DNA from: Xanthomonas sp.
GTDB lineage: Bacteria > Pseudomonadota > Gammaproteobacteria > Xanthomonadales > Xanthomonadaceae
NCBI GenBank assembly: GCA_018262705.1
Contig: JADFDQ010000002.1
Span: 175,248 to 239,247, forward strand
Reading direction: 5' to 3'
DNA: 64,000 bases
Shown here: piece after piece, positions 43,194 through 49,947 of the stretch
Layout: each line of letters begins with the position of its first letter
How positions within the stretch are numbered: position 1 is the first letter of the stretch
The notes under the pieces: generated by a model
What the model saw: the letters and a program-made list of their open reading frames with translations, nothing else
Told to the model about the DNA's origin: nothing
Databases searched by the model: none
Program-made: the position numbers and the translations under genes

Positions 43194-44426
43194 TCAAGCA
43201 CCCTTCCATTCAGCCATTAGAGCAACCTTCGTCTGTGACTTAAGCGGGGGGAAACCCGTTCCATAGATATCGCTTGGATCGATCTGCAGGCGTGCGATTC
43301 GCTGATGTTCGTGAATGATCGCGGCGCCCGGCTTTGTTATTCGCAGCGAAATGTAATATTCGCCAGCAGCGAAGGGGAGTCTATCGATTCGCAGAATGTG
43401 CCTGGCACTCCGCTTCGCCGGAAAGGTTTGACCTAGGAGCAGATGGCTGGGCATTACTGCGAGGGGCACACCGTCGTCGTCTTCTATTATCAGATCGATG
43501 CCGTAATCGTCCAAATGTTCGAATAGGAGATCGACGCCTAGTGAAATATCGTCATTAGTGCGAATTACCTTACCTTTTGCCCCCTCCGTCAAACTCAACG
43601 ACACATCCAGCGGCCCTTTCTGTTGTGGTTGCGTAGATAGAAGTTGTAGTGCATTGTTCTTTCCGCCATCCACGTCCGCTCGCTCACGCTCCTGATATAG
43701 CATGATCGCCTGTGATGCCTGCCCAAAATATTTAACGCTACCCTGCTTGAGAATCACACAGCGACTGCAAAGGCGGGAAACAGCACCGAGGTTATGGCTC
43801 ACAAAGAGGATTGTTCGTCCTTCACGGGCAACCTCGCCCATCTTGCCGAGGCAACGTGCCTGGAAGTCGGCATCGCCCACCGCCAGCACTTCGTCGATGA
43901 TCAGCACGTCCGGTTCGAGGTGGGCAGCCACGGCGAAAGCCAGCCGCACGTACATGCCGGAGGAATATCGCTTGACCGGAGTGTCGATGAACTTCTCGAC
44001 GCCGGAGAAGGACACGATCTCGTCGAACTTGCGCGCCACCTCGGCCTTGCGCATGCCGAGGATCGCGCCGTTGAGGAAGACGTTTTCGCGGCCGGTCAAC
44101 TCCGGGTGGAAGCCGGTGCCGACTTCCAGAAGGCTGGACAGGCGGCCCTTGACGCGGGCGCGGCCGGTGGTCGGCGGGGTGATCCGCGAGAGCACCTTGA
44201 GCAGGGTGGACTTGCCGGCGCCGTTGCCGCCGATGATGCCCAGCGCCTCGCCTTCGGCCACCTCGAAGTCCACGTCGCGCAGCGCCCAGAACTCCTCGCG
44301 CCCGGCGCTCTTGCGCAGCCCCTTGCCGCGCAGCAGGTCGCCGACCCGGCTGGACAGGGTATGTTCGAAATTCTGGCCGAGCAGGAAACGCTTGCTCAGG
44401 CCTTCGACTTTGACGGCGGTGCTCAT
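43194..44426 (-). CDS. wzt: O-antigen ABC exporter ATP-binding subunit with C-terminal carbohydrate-binding domain
   Basis: A 410-aa ATPase. Walker A is GGNGAGKST (66-74), the signature is YSSGMYVRLAFAVA, Walker B is DVLIIDEVLAVGD and the H-loop lies in ILFVSHNLGAV. Residues about 250-410 form the extra Wzt-C beta-sandwich that binds the finished glycan end. The 5' part is GC-rich and the 3' half is AT-richer, which suggests the specificity domain was exchanged with the low-GC genes downstream. With wzm it forms the glycan exporter. Confidence 0.93.
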   Translation of the reverse strand: MSTAVKVEGLSKRFLLGQNFEHTLSSRVGDLLRGKGLRKSAGREEFWALRDVDFEVAEGEALGIIGGNGAGKSTLLKVLSRITPPTTGRARVKGRLSSLLEVGTGFHPELTGRENVFLNGAILGMRKAEVARKFDEIVSFSGVEKFIDTPVKRYSSGMYVRLAFAVAAHLEPDVLIIDEVLAVGDADFQARCLGKMGEVAREGRTILFVSHNLGAVSRLCSRCVILKQGSVKYFGQASQAIMLYQERERADVDGGKNNALQLLSTQPQQKGPLDVSLSLTEGAKGKVIRTNDDISLGVDLLFEHLDDYGIDLIIEDDDGVPLAVMPSHLLLGQTFPAKRSARHILRIDRLPFAAGEYYISLRITKPGAAIIHEHQRIARLQIDPSDIYGTGFPPLKSQTKVALMAEWKGA

Positions 44427-44438
44427 GGACTCCTTGCC

Positions 44439-44936
44439 TCAGGCGGCGCGTTCATGTCGACTTGGGGAACAACACGGTGTCGGGCAAACCCTTGAGGGCG
44501 CGTCGCAGTCAGCAGTTCCGCTTCCATTCAATCTCGCCATTCTACCCAACAACGTCATGCCGAAGCGCTTCACAGCGATCTTGTCGAACGTGTGAACCGC
44601 CGTGCAGCCGGCATCGCTCGCCGTGGCCATAATCAATGCGTCGGAAAAATCTCCGCCGTCCTGCCTGAACTGATGCAGCGCGCGCCAGACCACATCGGCA
44701 CGCTCGACCACGAGACTGCCGATGCGCAGCAAGGTTTCCAGGATTTCGACAATCTTTCCTGCATCGGCGTCATAGCACGACTCCAGCACCCAGACGGTTT
44801 CGACCAGCACGACCTGCGAAATGAAGCCGGGCGATGCCACGGTCATCGACTCGATCAGGCGCGCGGCATGTCTCGATTGCGTCGGATCGTCCTGCACCAG
44901 ATATCTGACCAGGACATTCGTATCCAGTCCGATCAT
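44439..44936 (-). CDS. vapC: VapC-type PIN-domain toxin with extended C-terminus
   Basis: A 165-aa PIN protein: MIGLDTNVLVRYLVQDD (Asp), SQVVLVETVWVLESCY (Glu), DFSDALIMATASDAGC (Asp) and TFDKIAVKRFG (Asp). Usual length is about 130-135. The last 28 residues, including the Cys-rich RVCPTPCCSPSRHER, are unusual and were probably gained by loss of a stop during insertion upstream of wzt. Its stop is 12 bases before the wzt ATG. Follows an AbrB-fold antitoxin. Confidence 0.87.
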   Translation of the reverse strand: MIGLDTNVLVRYLVQDDPTQSRHAARLIESMTVASPGFISQVVLVETVWVLESCYDADAGKIVEILETLLRIGSLVVERADVVWRALHQFRQDGGDFSDALIMATASDAGCTAVHTFDKIAVKRFGMTLLGRMARLNGSGTADCDAPSRVCPTPCCSPSRHERAA

Positions 44937-44940
44937 TGTT

Positions 44941-45192
44941 TCATGGTCGCTTCAAAGCCTTCGCCGCCCGCGTCCGGACTGCCGCGCGCATTGCCTCCAC
45001 CGGAACCGCTTTCGCAGGCTTGCGCACGATGCCTTTGAGCATCTCGACCGACAGCGTCGCCGCCACGATCTCGTAGCGGCCGCATCCCGTTTCGACGAAT
45101 TCCACGCGATCACCCATGTCCACGCCCAGTTTTGCGCGCACGGCAGCTGGGATCGTGATTTGCCCTTTAGATGTCAATGTGGCTGCACTCAT
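44941..45192 (-). CDS. AbrB/MazE-type antitoxin
   Basis: An 83-aa antitoxin with the SpoVT/AbrB fold: SAATLTSKGQITIPAAVRAKLGVDMGDRVEFV. The C-terminal basic tail (VPVEAMRAAVRTRAAKALKRP) probably binds the PIN toxin. A ribosome binding site GGAGGC sits about 6-8 bases before the ATG. The CCTTAC-N5-GTAAGG repeat upstream is the probable operator. Confidence 0.88.
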   Translation of the reverse strand: MSAATLTSKGQITIPAAVRAKLGVDMGDRVEFVETGCGRYEIVAATLSVEMLKGIVRKPAKAVPVEAMRAAVRTRAAKALKRP

Positions 45193-45211
45193 GGCCTAGC
45201 CTCCGTGTGTT

Positions 45212-45228
45212 CCTTACATATAGTAAGG
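45212..45228. promoter_or_regulatory. Operator candidate CCTTAC-N5-GTAAGG
   Basis: Perfect inverted repeat centred on ATATA, 20-36 bases upstream of the AbrB-type antitoxin start. It uses the same half-site as the prlF operator candidate at 32807. Confidence 0.55.
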
Positions 45229-45258
45229 CAACAATGAACCATCAGACAACGGAGTCCT

Positions 45259-45311
45259 TCAAATATTGTCCGCGAACTCGCGTTCGGTGCGGCGGAAGTA
45301 CCAGATGCCGC
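45259..45311 (-). pseudogene. 3' remnant of wzm
   Basis: A 53-base block matching the wzm 3' end (46161-46213), starting at the stop codon; only two differences are seen by eye. It encodes the last residues YFRRTEREFADN. A complete vapBC module lies between remnant and intact wzm. The rest of the gap 45193-45339 holds the operator above and nothing else recognised. Confidence 0.85.
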
Positions 45312-45339
45312 AGCGCGACCCTGCCGCAGGACAGCGACC

Positions 45340-45741
45340 TCAGGCCGCCAGTCTCAGCGGGATGAAACGCGCTGCGTGCACGAAATCGTTGTCGGTCGTC
45401 AACAGCGCAAGATCGTGTCCGATGCAGATCTGCGCAATCAGTGCGTCGATGGTGCCGAGTTGTACGCCCTTGCGTCTGCACGCATTGCGAAGCAATGCCG
45501 CTTGAACATGCATCTCGCGATCAGGATTAAGCAGGGGAAGCGCCTGAAAACGCTCGATGATGCGCGTTTGGTCTTTGGCGCCACGAAACCCCTGCAAGAG
45601 TTCCTGGATCACGATGCCGGTCGTGACGATGGTCTCCCCATCCAGAAGTGCACGGCGCAGGACGGCAACGGCTGGATGCTCGGGCAGCGTGTCGCGACGT
45701 AGCGCAAGCGACCACACGCTGGTGTCGACGAACAGCGTCAT
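45340..45741 (-). CDS. vapC: VapC-type PIN-domain toxin
   Basis: A 133-aa PIN toxin: MTLFVDTSVWSLALRRD (Asp), TTGIVIQELLQGFRG (Glu), LGTIDALIAQICI (Asp) and LLTTDNDFVHAA (Asp). ATG 45741 overlaps vapB by 4 bases; the longer track start reads through vapB out of frame. This module is the cargo between wzm and the copy of the wzm 3' end. Confidence 0.9.
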   Translation of the reverse strand: MTLFVDTSVWSLALRRDTLPEHPAVAVLRRALLDGETIVTTGIVIQELLQGFRGAKDQTRIIERFQALPLLNPDREMHVQAALLRNACRRKGVQLGTIDALIAQICIGHDLALLTTDNDFVHAARFIPLRLAA

Positions 45742-45938
45742 TTGCGCGTGCGTTCGGCCTTGGCGTCGAAACTCTCGTCCCAATCGAGTTGGCCGAGCAG
45801 TTCGGCGATGCGCCGTTGTTCGCGGCGGGCAATGAATTCCTTGAGCGCAAGGGTGACGGCGGCTTTCTTGGTCGGTTCGCCGCTGACGGCGACTGCGCGA
45901 TCGATGAGGCTTGGATCCAGTGCAAGATTTGTGGCCAT
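45738..45938 (-). CDS. vapB: VapB-type antitoxin
   Basis: A 66-aa antitoxin with the 'DUF2191' pattern: MATNLALDPSLIDRAVAVSGEPTKKAAVTLALKEFIARREQRRI. The tail ELLGQLDWDESFDAKAERTR binds the toxin. ATG 45938 follows a GGAGGTG ribosome binding site. The track start at 45953 is less likely. Confidence 0.88.
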   Translation of the reverse strand: MATNLALDPSLIDRAVAVSGEPTKKAAVTLALKEFIARREQRRIAELLGQLDWDESFDAKAERTRK

Positions 45939-46047
45939 GGGGCACCTCCACACATCATGCTACACATGCCGGGCAAGGTCGGCAACGGGCAACAAAGTGG
46001 AGAGTGGAATGCCATTGATGCTGCGTTTTCGGAGTTCCCATGCCCGT

Positions 46048-46100
46048 GCCATCATCCGGCCGTTCGGGCCACCTTCTCCCGAGGGAAGAAGGAAACGCTT
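46048..46100. repeat. Copy of a second palindromic repeat family
   Basis: The sequence CATCCGGCCGTTCGGGCCACCTTCTCCC followed by GAGGGAAGAAGG has the inverted halves of the element also seen at 49590-49672 and inside the dehydrogenase at 52153-52293. It lies in the 222-base gap between vapB and wzm; no gene there. Confidence 0.6.
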
Positions 46101-46160
46101 CGTCGCATGGCAAACGGATTTGTCGACGTGCCAGCTTCAAAAACACGTGGTACTCACCAG

Positions 46161-47018
46161 TCAGATATTGTCCGCGAATTCGCGTTCGGTGCGGCGGAAG
46201 TACCAGATGCCGCTGACCAGCATCAGCACCACCATCGCGCAGGACAGCGCCATCGGGCCGAGCGCCGGCGCCGCCTTTCCCAGCAGCGCCCAGCGGAAGC
46301 CTTCGACCACGCCGGCGATGGGGTTGAGGTTGTACAGCCACAGCCATTTGGCCGGCACGATCTGGCTGGAATAGGCGATCGGCGAGGCGTACATCCAGAT
46401 CTGGGTGAGGAACGGCACCAGCAGGCCGACGTCGCGATATTTGACGTTGAGCGCGGTCAGCCACAGGCCGATGCCGAGCGCGGTGGCCAGCGCCAGCAGG
46501 ACGAACAGCGGCAGCAGCAGCAGGCCGAGGCTGGGCGTGACGCGGTAGGCCACCAGCAGCAGGATGAGCATGCCGAACGCCACCGCGAAATCGACCAGTC
46601 CCGATACGGTCTTGCTGATCGGCAGCACCAAGCGCGGGAAATACACCTTGGTGATCATGCCGGAGGAGGTGACGATACTGGTGCTGGCGCCTCCGAGCGC
46701 GCGGGTGAAGAAGGTCCACGGCACCATCGCGCACATGGTGTAGAGCGCGTAGGGATAGCCTTCCGAAGGCAGCTTGGCGAACTTGCCGAATACCACGGTG
46801 AAAATCAGCGTGGTCAGCAACGGCTGCAGGACCGCCCAACCGATGCCCACCGCGCTCTGCTTGTAGCGGATGCTGACGTCGCGCTGGATCAGCAGCACCA
46901 GCAAGTCGCGGTAGGCCCACAGTTCGCGCAGTTCGGCGCGCAGCGAATTGCCCGTCGCGCTGATTTCGGTCAGGTGGGCGCGGTCGAATTGTTCGTCGCG
47001 GGCGTCGGGTGGGGTCAT
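46161..47018 (-). CDS. wzm: O-antigen ABC exporter permease
   Basis: A 285-aa ABC-2 permease with six membrane segments. The N-terminal cytoplasmic part contains LWAYRDLLVLLIQRDVSIRYKQSAVGIGWAVLQP, the typical Wzm block. Later segments include ALATALGIGLWLTALNVKYRDVGLLVPFLTQIWMYASPI. It moves the undecaprenyl-linked glycan across the inner membrane with Wzt. Two TA modules and a remnant of its own 3' end now separate it from wzt. Confidence 0.93.
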   Translation of the reverse strand: MTPPDARDEQFDRAHLTEISATGNSLRAELRELWAYRDLLVLLIQRDVSIRYKQSAVGIGWAVLQPLLTTLIFTVVFGKFAKLPSEGYPYALYTMCAMVPWTFFTRALGGASTSIVTSSGMITKVYFPRLVLPISKTVSGLVDFAVAFGMLILLLVAYRVTPSLGLLLLPLFVLLALATALGIGLWLTALNVKYRDVGLLVPFLTQIWMYASPIAYSSQIVPAKWLWLYNLNPIAGVVEGFRWALLGKAAPALGPMALSCAMVVLMLVSGIWYFRRTEREFADNI

Positions 47019-47041
47019 GGTGTGTTTGGTGCTGCTGGAAG

Positions 47042-47157
47042 ATCGCGCCCCTCGGCCTGCGGCCTCGGTGCGCTCCTACGGGTGCGGGGGGGTGTAGGAC
47101 CGCACCGCAGCGGCGCGATGGATCAGGGGTTGTAGGAGCGCACCGCAGGGGCGCGAT
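47042..47157. repeat. Three REP copies between wzm and galE
   Basis: A long minus-strand copy (47042-47079), a variant plus copy (47093-47119, with AGGACCGCACC) and a plus copy at 47131-47157. A seven-G run lies between the first two. The third copy is inside galE and encodes its C-terminus. Confidence 0.88.
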
Positions 47158-48127
47158 GGATGCGTTGCTGCCAGCGCCAAGCGGTGCCGATGATGGTGTC
47201 GAGGTCGGCGTAGTTCGGCGACCAACCGAGTTCGCGGCGGATGCGGCTGGCATCGCCGACCAGCACCGCCGGATCGCCAGGGCGGCGGGCGCCTTCGGAG
47301 ACGGCGATGTCGCGCCCGGTGACGCGCCGGGCGCAATCGATCACTTCACGCACCGAAAAGCCTTTGCCATTGCCGAGGTTGTACGCCGTGGTCGCGGCCC
47401 CACCCAGCAGTGCTTGCAAGGCCAACACATGGGCGTCGGCCAGATCGCTGACATGGATGTAATCGCGGATGCAGGTACCGTCCGGAGTGGCGTAGTCGCT
47501 GCCGAACACCGTGATATCCGGTCGCGTCCCGGTCGCAGCCTCGAGCACCAGCGGGATCAAATGCGTTTCCGGATCATGGCGCTCGCCGGCCTCGCCGTCC
47601 GGGTCGGCGCCAGCCGCATTGAAATAGCGCAGGCTCATCGAACGCAGCCCGTGGGCCGCGTCGAAATCCGCCAGCATCCGCTCGACCATCCACTTGCTGG
47701 CGCCATAGGGATTGATCGGTTGCTGCGGGTGGTCTTCGGTCAGTGGCAGTCGTTGCGGCACGCCGTAGGTGGCGCAGGTGCTGGAAAACACCAGCTTGTC
47801 GATGCCATGGTCACGCATTGCCTCCAGCAGGCCGAGGCTGCCGGCAACGTTGTTGTGGTAGTACTTGCCCGGATCGCGCACCGACTCGCCGACGTAGGCG
47901 TAGGCGGCGAAATGCATGACCGCGATCGGGCGATGGCGATCGATGACGTCGTCCAAGCGGGCGCGATCGGCGAGTGCGCCCTGCTCCAGCGGCCCCCAGC
48001 GCACGGCGTCGGCGTGGCCGTGTTCGAGGCTGTCGTAGCTCACCGGCAGGAACCCGGCACGCGCCAGCGCCTTGCAGGCATGGCTGCCGATGTAGCCGGC
48101 GCCGCCGGTGACGAGAATGGTGCTCAT
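47123..48127 (-). CDS. galE: UDP-glucose 4-epimerase
   Basis: A 334-aa epimerase interconverting UDP-glucose and UDP-galactose. Motifs: ILVTGGAGYIGSHACKALA, HFAAYAYVGESV, FSSTCATYG and YGASKWMVE (catalytic Tyr/Lys), FNAAGADPDGE. The final residues [11 protein letters not shown] are encoded by a REP palindrome; the family normally ends around the preceding WRWQQ. So the natural C-terminus was replaced or extended by the repeat. ATG 48127 overlaps the regulator stop by 4 bases. Confidence 0.93.
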   Translation of the reverse strand: MSTILVTGGAGYIGSHACKALARAGFLPVSYDSLEHGHADAVRWGPLEQGALADRARLDDVIDRHRPIAVMHFAAYAYVGESVRDPGKYYHNNVAGSLGLLEAMRDHGIDKLVFSSTCATYGVPQRLPLTEDHPQQPINPYGASKWMVERMLADFDAAHGLRSMSLRYFNAAGADPDGEAGERHDPETHLIPLVLEAATGTRPDITVFGSDYATPDGTCIRDYIHVSDLADAHVLALQALLGGAATTAYNLGNGKGFSVREVIDCARRVTGRDIAVSEGARRPGDPAVLVGDASRIRRELGWSPNYADLDTIIGTAWRWQQRIHRAPAVRSYNP

Positions 48128-48516
48128 GGGTCGCTGGCTCCGAGGGGTGGGGATCCGGTCGATCCATCAGGGGCCGTGCACGGCAGGATCGGCAAATCCA
48201 CGCGCGCCACTTCGCGCCGCAGCTGTTCGATCTCGCATTCCAGCCGCTGGTATTCGCGCTGCCGCTGCTGCAGAAAGCGCGCCGCCGCGGTGAGCTTGGC
48301 CTGGATCCCGCTGGCGGTCAGCACATAGGCATAGGCGCGCTTGTTGCCGCTGCTGCGGAAGTTGTTGACTTTGACCCAGCCGCGTGCGATCAGGGCGCGC
48401 AGGCAGTAGTTGGTCTTGCCCAGCGACAGCCCGAGCGCTTGCGCCAGCTCGCGCTGGCTCAGGTCCGGGCACTCGGCCAGGATGCGCAGCAGTTGCAGAC
48501 GGAGTTCGTCGTTCAT
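48124..48516 (-). CDS. MarR-like EPS-associated transcriptional regulator
   Basis: A 130-aa winged-helix protein: LRLQLLRILAECPDLSQRELAQALGLSLGKTNYCLRALIARGWVKV, then NFRSSGNKRAYAYVLTASGIQAKL. The coiled-coil-like tail (FLQQRQREYQRLECEIEQLRREVARV) supports dimerisation. This type stands at the head of EPS/O-antigen operons, here just before galE and after the ops-containing leader. Its DNA target is unknown. Confidence 0.85.
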   Translation of the reverse strand: MNDELRLQLLRILAECPDLSQRELAQALGLSLGKTNYCLRALIARGWVKVNNFRSSGNKRAYAYVLTASGIQAKLTAAARFLQQRQREYQRLECEIEQLRREVARVDLPILPCTAPDGSTGSPPLGASDP

Positions 48517-48546
48517 GGTTGTTTTGCGCAGCAGCCGAGTCGTGCT

Positions 48547-48825
48547 TCGCGCCCCTGCGGTGCGCTCCTACAGATGCAGCCGCCCGCAGGGGCGCGATAA
48601 CGCCGAAACGGCCAACCGTAGGAGCGCACCGCAGGGGCGCGATGACGCCGATACGGCCGCCTGTAGGAGCGCACCGCAGGGGCGCGATAACGCCGATACA
48701 GCCGCCCGTAGGAGCACACCGCAGGGGCGCGATGCCGCCGATACAGCCGCCCGTAGGAGCACACCGCAGGGGCGCGATAACGCCGAAACGGCCGCATCTG
48801 TAGGAGCGCACCGCAGGGGCGCGAT
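48547..48825. repeat. REP array 4 with 45-bp direct repeats in the operon leader
   Basis: One minus copy (48547-48571), a half copy (48583-48598) and then five plus-strand copies starting at about 48617, 48662, 48707, 48752 and 48799. Four of these are spaced exactly 45 bases apart, with a near-constant spacer (AACGCCGATACAGCCGCC). Unlike the other arrays, copies are all in one direction, indicating tandem duplication of one unit. Together with the copy at 48906, this explains the 458-base gap upstream of the MarR-like gene. Confidence 0.92.
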
Positions 48826-48851
48826 AACGCCGAAGCATCCGCGATCGCAAA

Positions 48852-48863
48852 CACGCTACCGCC
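48852..48863 (-). promoter_or_regulatory. ops element (RfaH recruitment site)
   Basis: GGCGGTAGCGTG on the minus strand, identical to the core of the E. coli ops element, followed by TTTGCG. It lies downstream of the rfaH-like gene and upstream of the regulator-galE-wzm-wzt operon, in the direction of transcription. In enterobacteria RfaH binds this sequence in the non-template strand of paused RNA polymerase. Function here is inferred from the exact match and the position. Confidence 0.75.
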
Positions 48864-48905
48864 CTGCGATATCGGCCATTTCGCTGGGCCTACGCATCTG
48901 GCATC

Positions 48906-48942
48906 TCGCGCCCCTCGGCCTGCGGCCTCGGGGCGCTCCTAC
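48906..48942 (-). repeat. REP copy between rfaH and ops
   Basis: Long-form REP in minus orientation (plus strand TCGCGCCCCTCGGCCTGCGG...CTAC), 33 bases after the rfaH stop. It may act as a 3' hairpin for the rfaH message. Confidence 0.88.
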
Positions 48943-48974
48943 AAACCTGCATTCCACGCCACCCAGGCGGCGCG

Positions 48975-49493
48975 TTAAATCCTGACCGCCACCTGTCGCC
49001 GTGGCAGCACCACTTCGCGCGCCGTGCCCAGCAGTTCCACCAGCATCCGCACGCGGTCGGCACCATCGTTGGACACGAAAATCGCTGCGATGCCTGACAG
49101 CGGCCCTTCGCTGATGCGCACCTTGGTACCGGGCGCCCACGCCGGCGCGTCGAGCCGCACCATGCCGTCGCCTGGATCGAGGCGTGCGCGTATCTGTTCG
49201 ATCACCGTTTCCGGCACCCGCGCCGGCTGGCCGCCAAAGCGCACCAAACCCAACGCGCCGCGGGTCGAGCGCACCGGCGCCAGCGACTGCGTTTCCGGAT
49301 CGGCGTGCAGGAACAGGTAGTTGGGAAACAGGCACTCGACGCGCTCGCGCATGCCGCCGGCGTCGCGCAGGCTGCGGCGCACGCGCGGCCACAGACAGCT
49401 GTAGCCTTGGCGCTGTAGATTGTCGAACGCCAGCCCTTCCGACCGGGGCTTGGTGGTCACAGCAAACCAATGCCGCACGCTGCACATCCCCAT
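48975..49493 (-). CDS. rfaH: RfaH-like NusG-paralog transcription antiterminator
   Basis: A protein of about 172 aa: WFAVTTKPRSEGLAFDNLQRQGYSCLWP is the NusG-like N-terminal domain start, then RVECLFPNYLFLHAD and GALGLVRFGGQPARVPETVIEQI. The C-terminal part is a KOW-type domain (PGTKVRISEGPLSGIAAIFVSND). RfaH couples to RNA polymerase at ops sites and reduces termination in long surface-polysaccharide operons. Start choice is uncertain (49514, 49493 or 49487); a promoter at 49513-49541 argues against the longest. The gene is immediately upstream of a perfect ops site. Confidence 0.88.
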   Translation of the reverse strand: MGMCSVRHWFAVTTKPRSEGLAFDNLQRQGYSCLWPRVRRSLRDAGGMRERVECLFPNYLFLHADPETQSLAPVRSTRGALGLVRFGGQPARVPETVIEQIRARLDPGDGMVRLDAPAWAPGTKVRISEGPLSGIAAIFVSNDGADRVRMLVELLGTAREVVLPRRQVAVRI

Positions 49494-49495
49494 GC

Positions 49496-49510
49496 GTTCA
49501 AGACTTGAAC
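49496..49510. promoter_or_regulatory. Inverted repeat GTTCAAG-A-CTTGAAC at the rfaH start
   Basis: A perfect 7-bp inverted repeat with a one-base spacer. It would cover the transcription start of the predicted rfaH promoter, so it could be an operator. Binding protein unknown. Confidence 0.4.
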
Positions 49511-49512
49511 AC

Positions 49513-49541
49513 ATGCTAGCGGAGCGTGACTGTGTTCACAA
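49513..49541 (-). promoter_or_regulatory. rfaH: Sigma-70-like promoter of rfaH
   Basis: Minus strand TTGTGA, 17 bases, TAGCAT. Initiation near 49506 would give a leader of about 13-19 bases before ATG 49493 or 49487. Confidence 0.5.
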
Positions 49542-49589
49542 GATCACGGATTCTCACCGGAAAGGCAAGAGCGACTCTCGCCCGCCGTT

Positions 49590-49672
49590 CGGCCACCCTC
49601 TCCCGCTGCGCGGGGCGAGGGAGAGCATTGCCCCTCAGCCGGACTGCGGCCACCACGCAGCAGGTGAGGCCT
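49590..49672. repeat. Second palindromic repeat family, intergenic copy
   Basis: Contains GTTCGGCCACCCTCTCCCGC and GCGGGGCGAGGGAGAGC as inverted halves, then TTGCCCCTCAGCCGG. It resembles the segment inserted in the dehydrogenase gene at 52153-52293. It fills much of the gap between yoeB and rfaH. Confidence 0.7.
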
Positions 49673-49692
49673 AGCGAATGTTGGGTGCCGTC

Positions 49693-49947
49693 TCAGTAGT
49701 GGTATCGCAACTGTGCGATATGCAATTCGCCATCCACGATTTGATAGACGATTCGGTGCTCGTCATTGATGCGTCGCGACCAATAGCCAGACAACGCATG
49801 CTTCAGCGGCTCGGGCTTGCCGGTTCCCTCATGCGGCGTGCGCGAAATCTCCTTCACCAGAGCATTGATTCGCTGCACCAACTTCTTGTCGGTTTTCTGC
49901 CAATACGAATAATCTTCCCAAGCCTGCTCGGAGAAGACCAGTTTCAC
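49693..49947 (-). CDS. yoeB: YoeB-family toxin
   Basis: An 84-aa RelE-superfamily ribonuclease: LVFSEQAWEDYSYWQKTDKKLVQRINALVKEI, GTGKPEPLKHALSGYWSRRINDEHRIVYQI and the C-terminal QLRYHY. These are the near-invariant YoeB blocks, including the catalytic Glu/Arg/His region and the terminal Tyr. It overlaps yefM by 4 bases. Confidence 0.95.
   Translation of the reverse strand: MKLVFSEQAWEDYSYWQKTDKKLVQRINALVKEISRTPHEGTGKPEPLKHALSGYWSRRINDEHRIVYQIVDGELHIAQLRYHY

Noticed and set aside
48617-48825. Evenly spaced 45-bp direct repeats resembling a CRISPR array
   Set aside because: The repeat is the genome's REP palindrome, the spacers are nearly identical to each other, and no cas genes are present.
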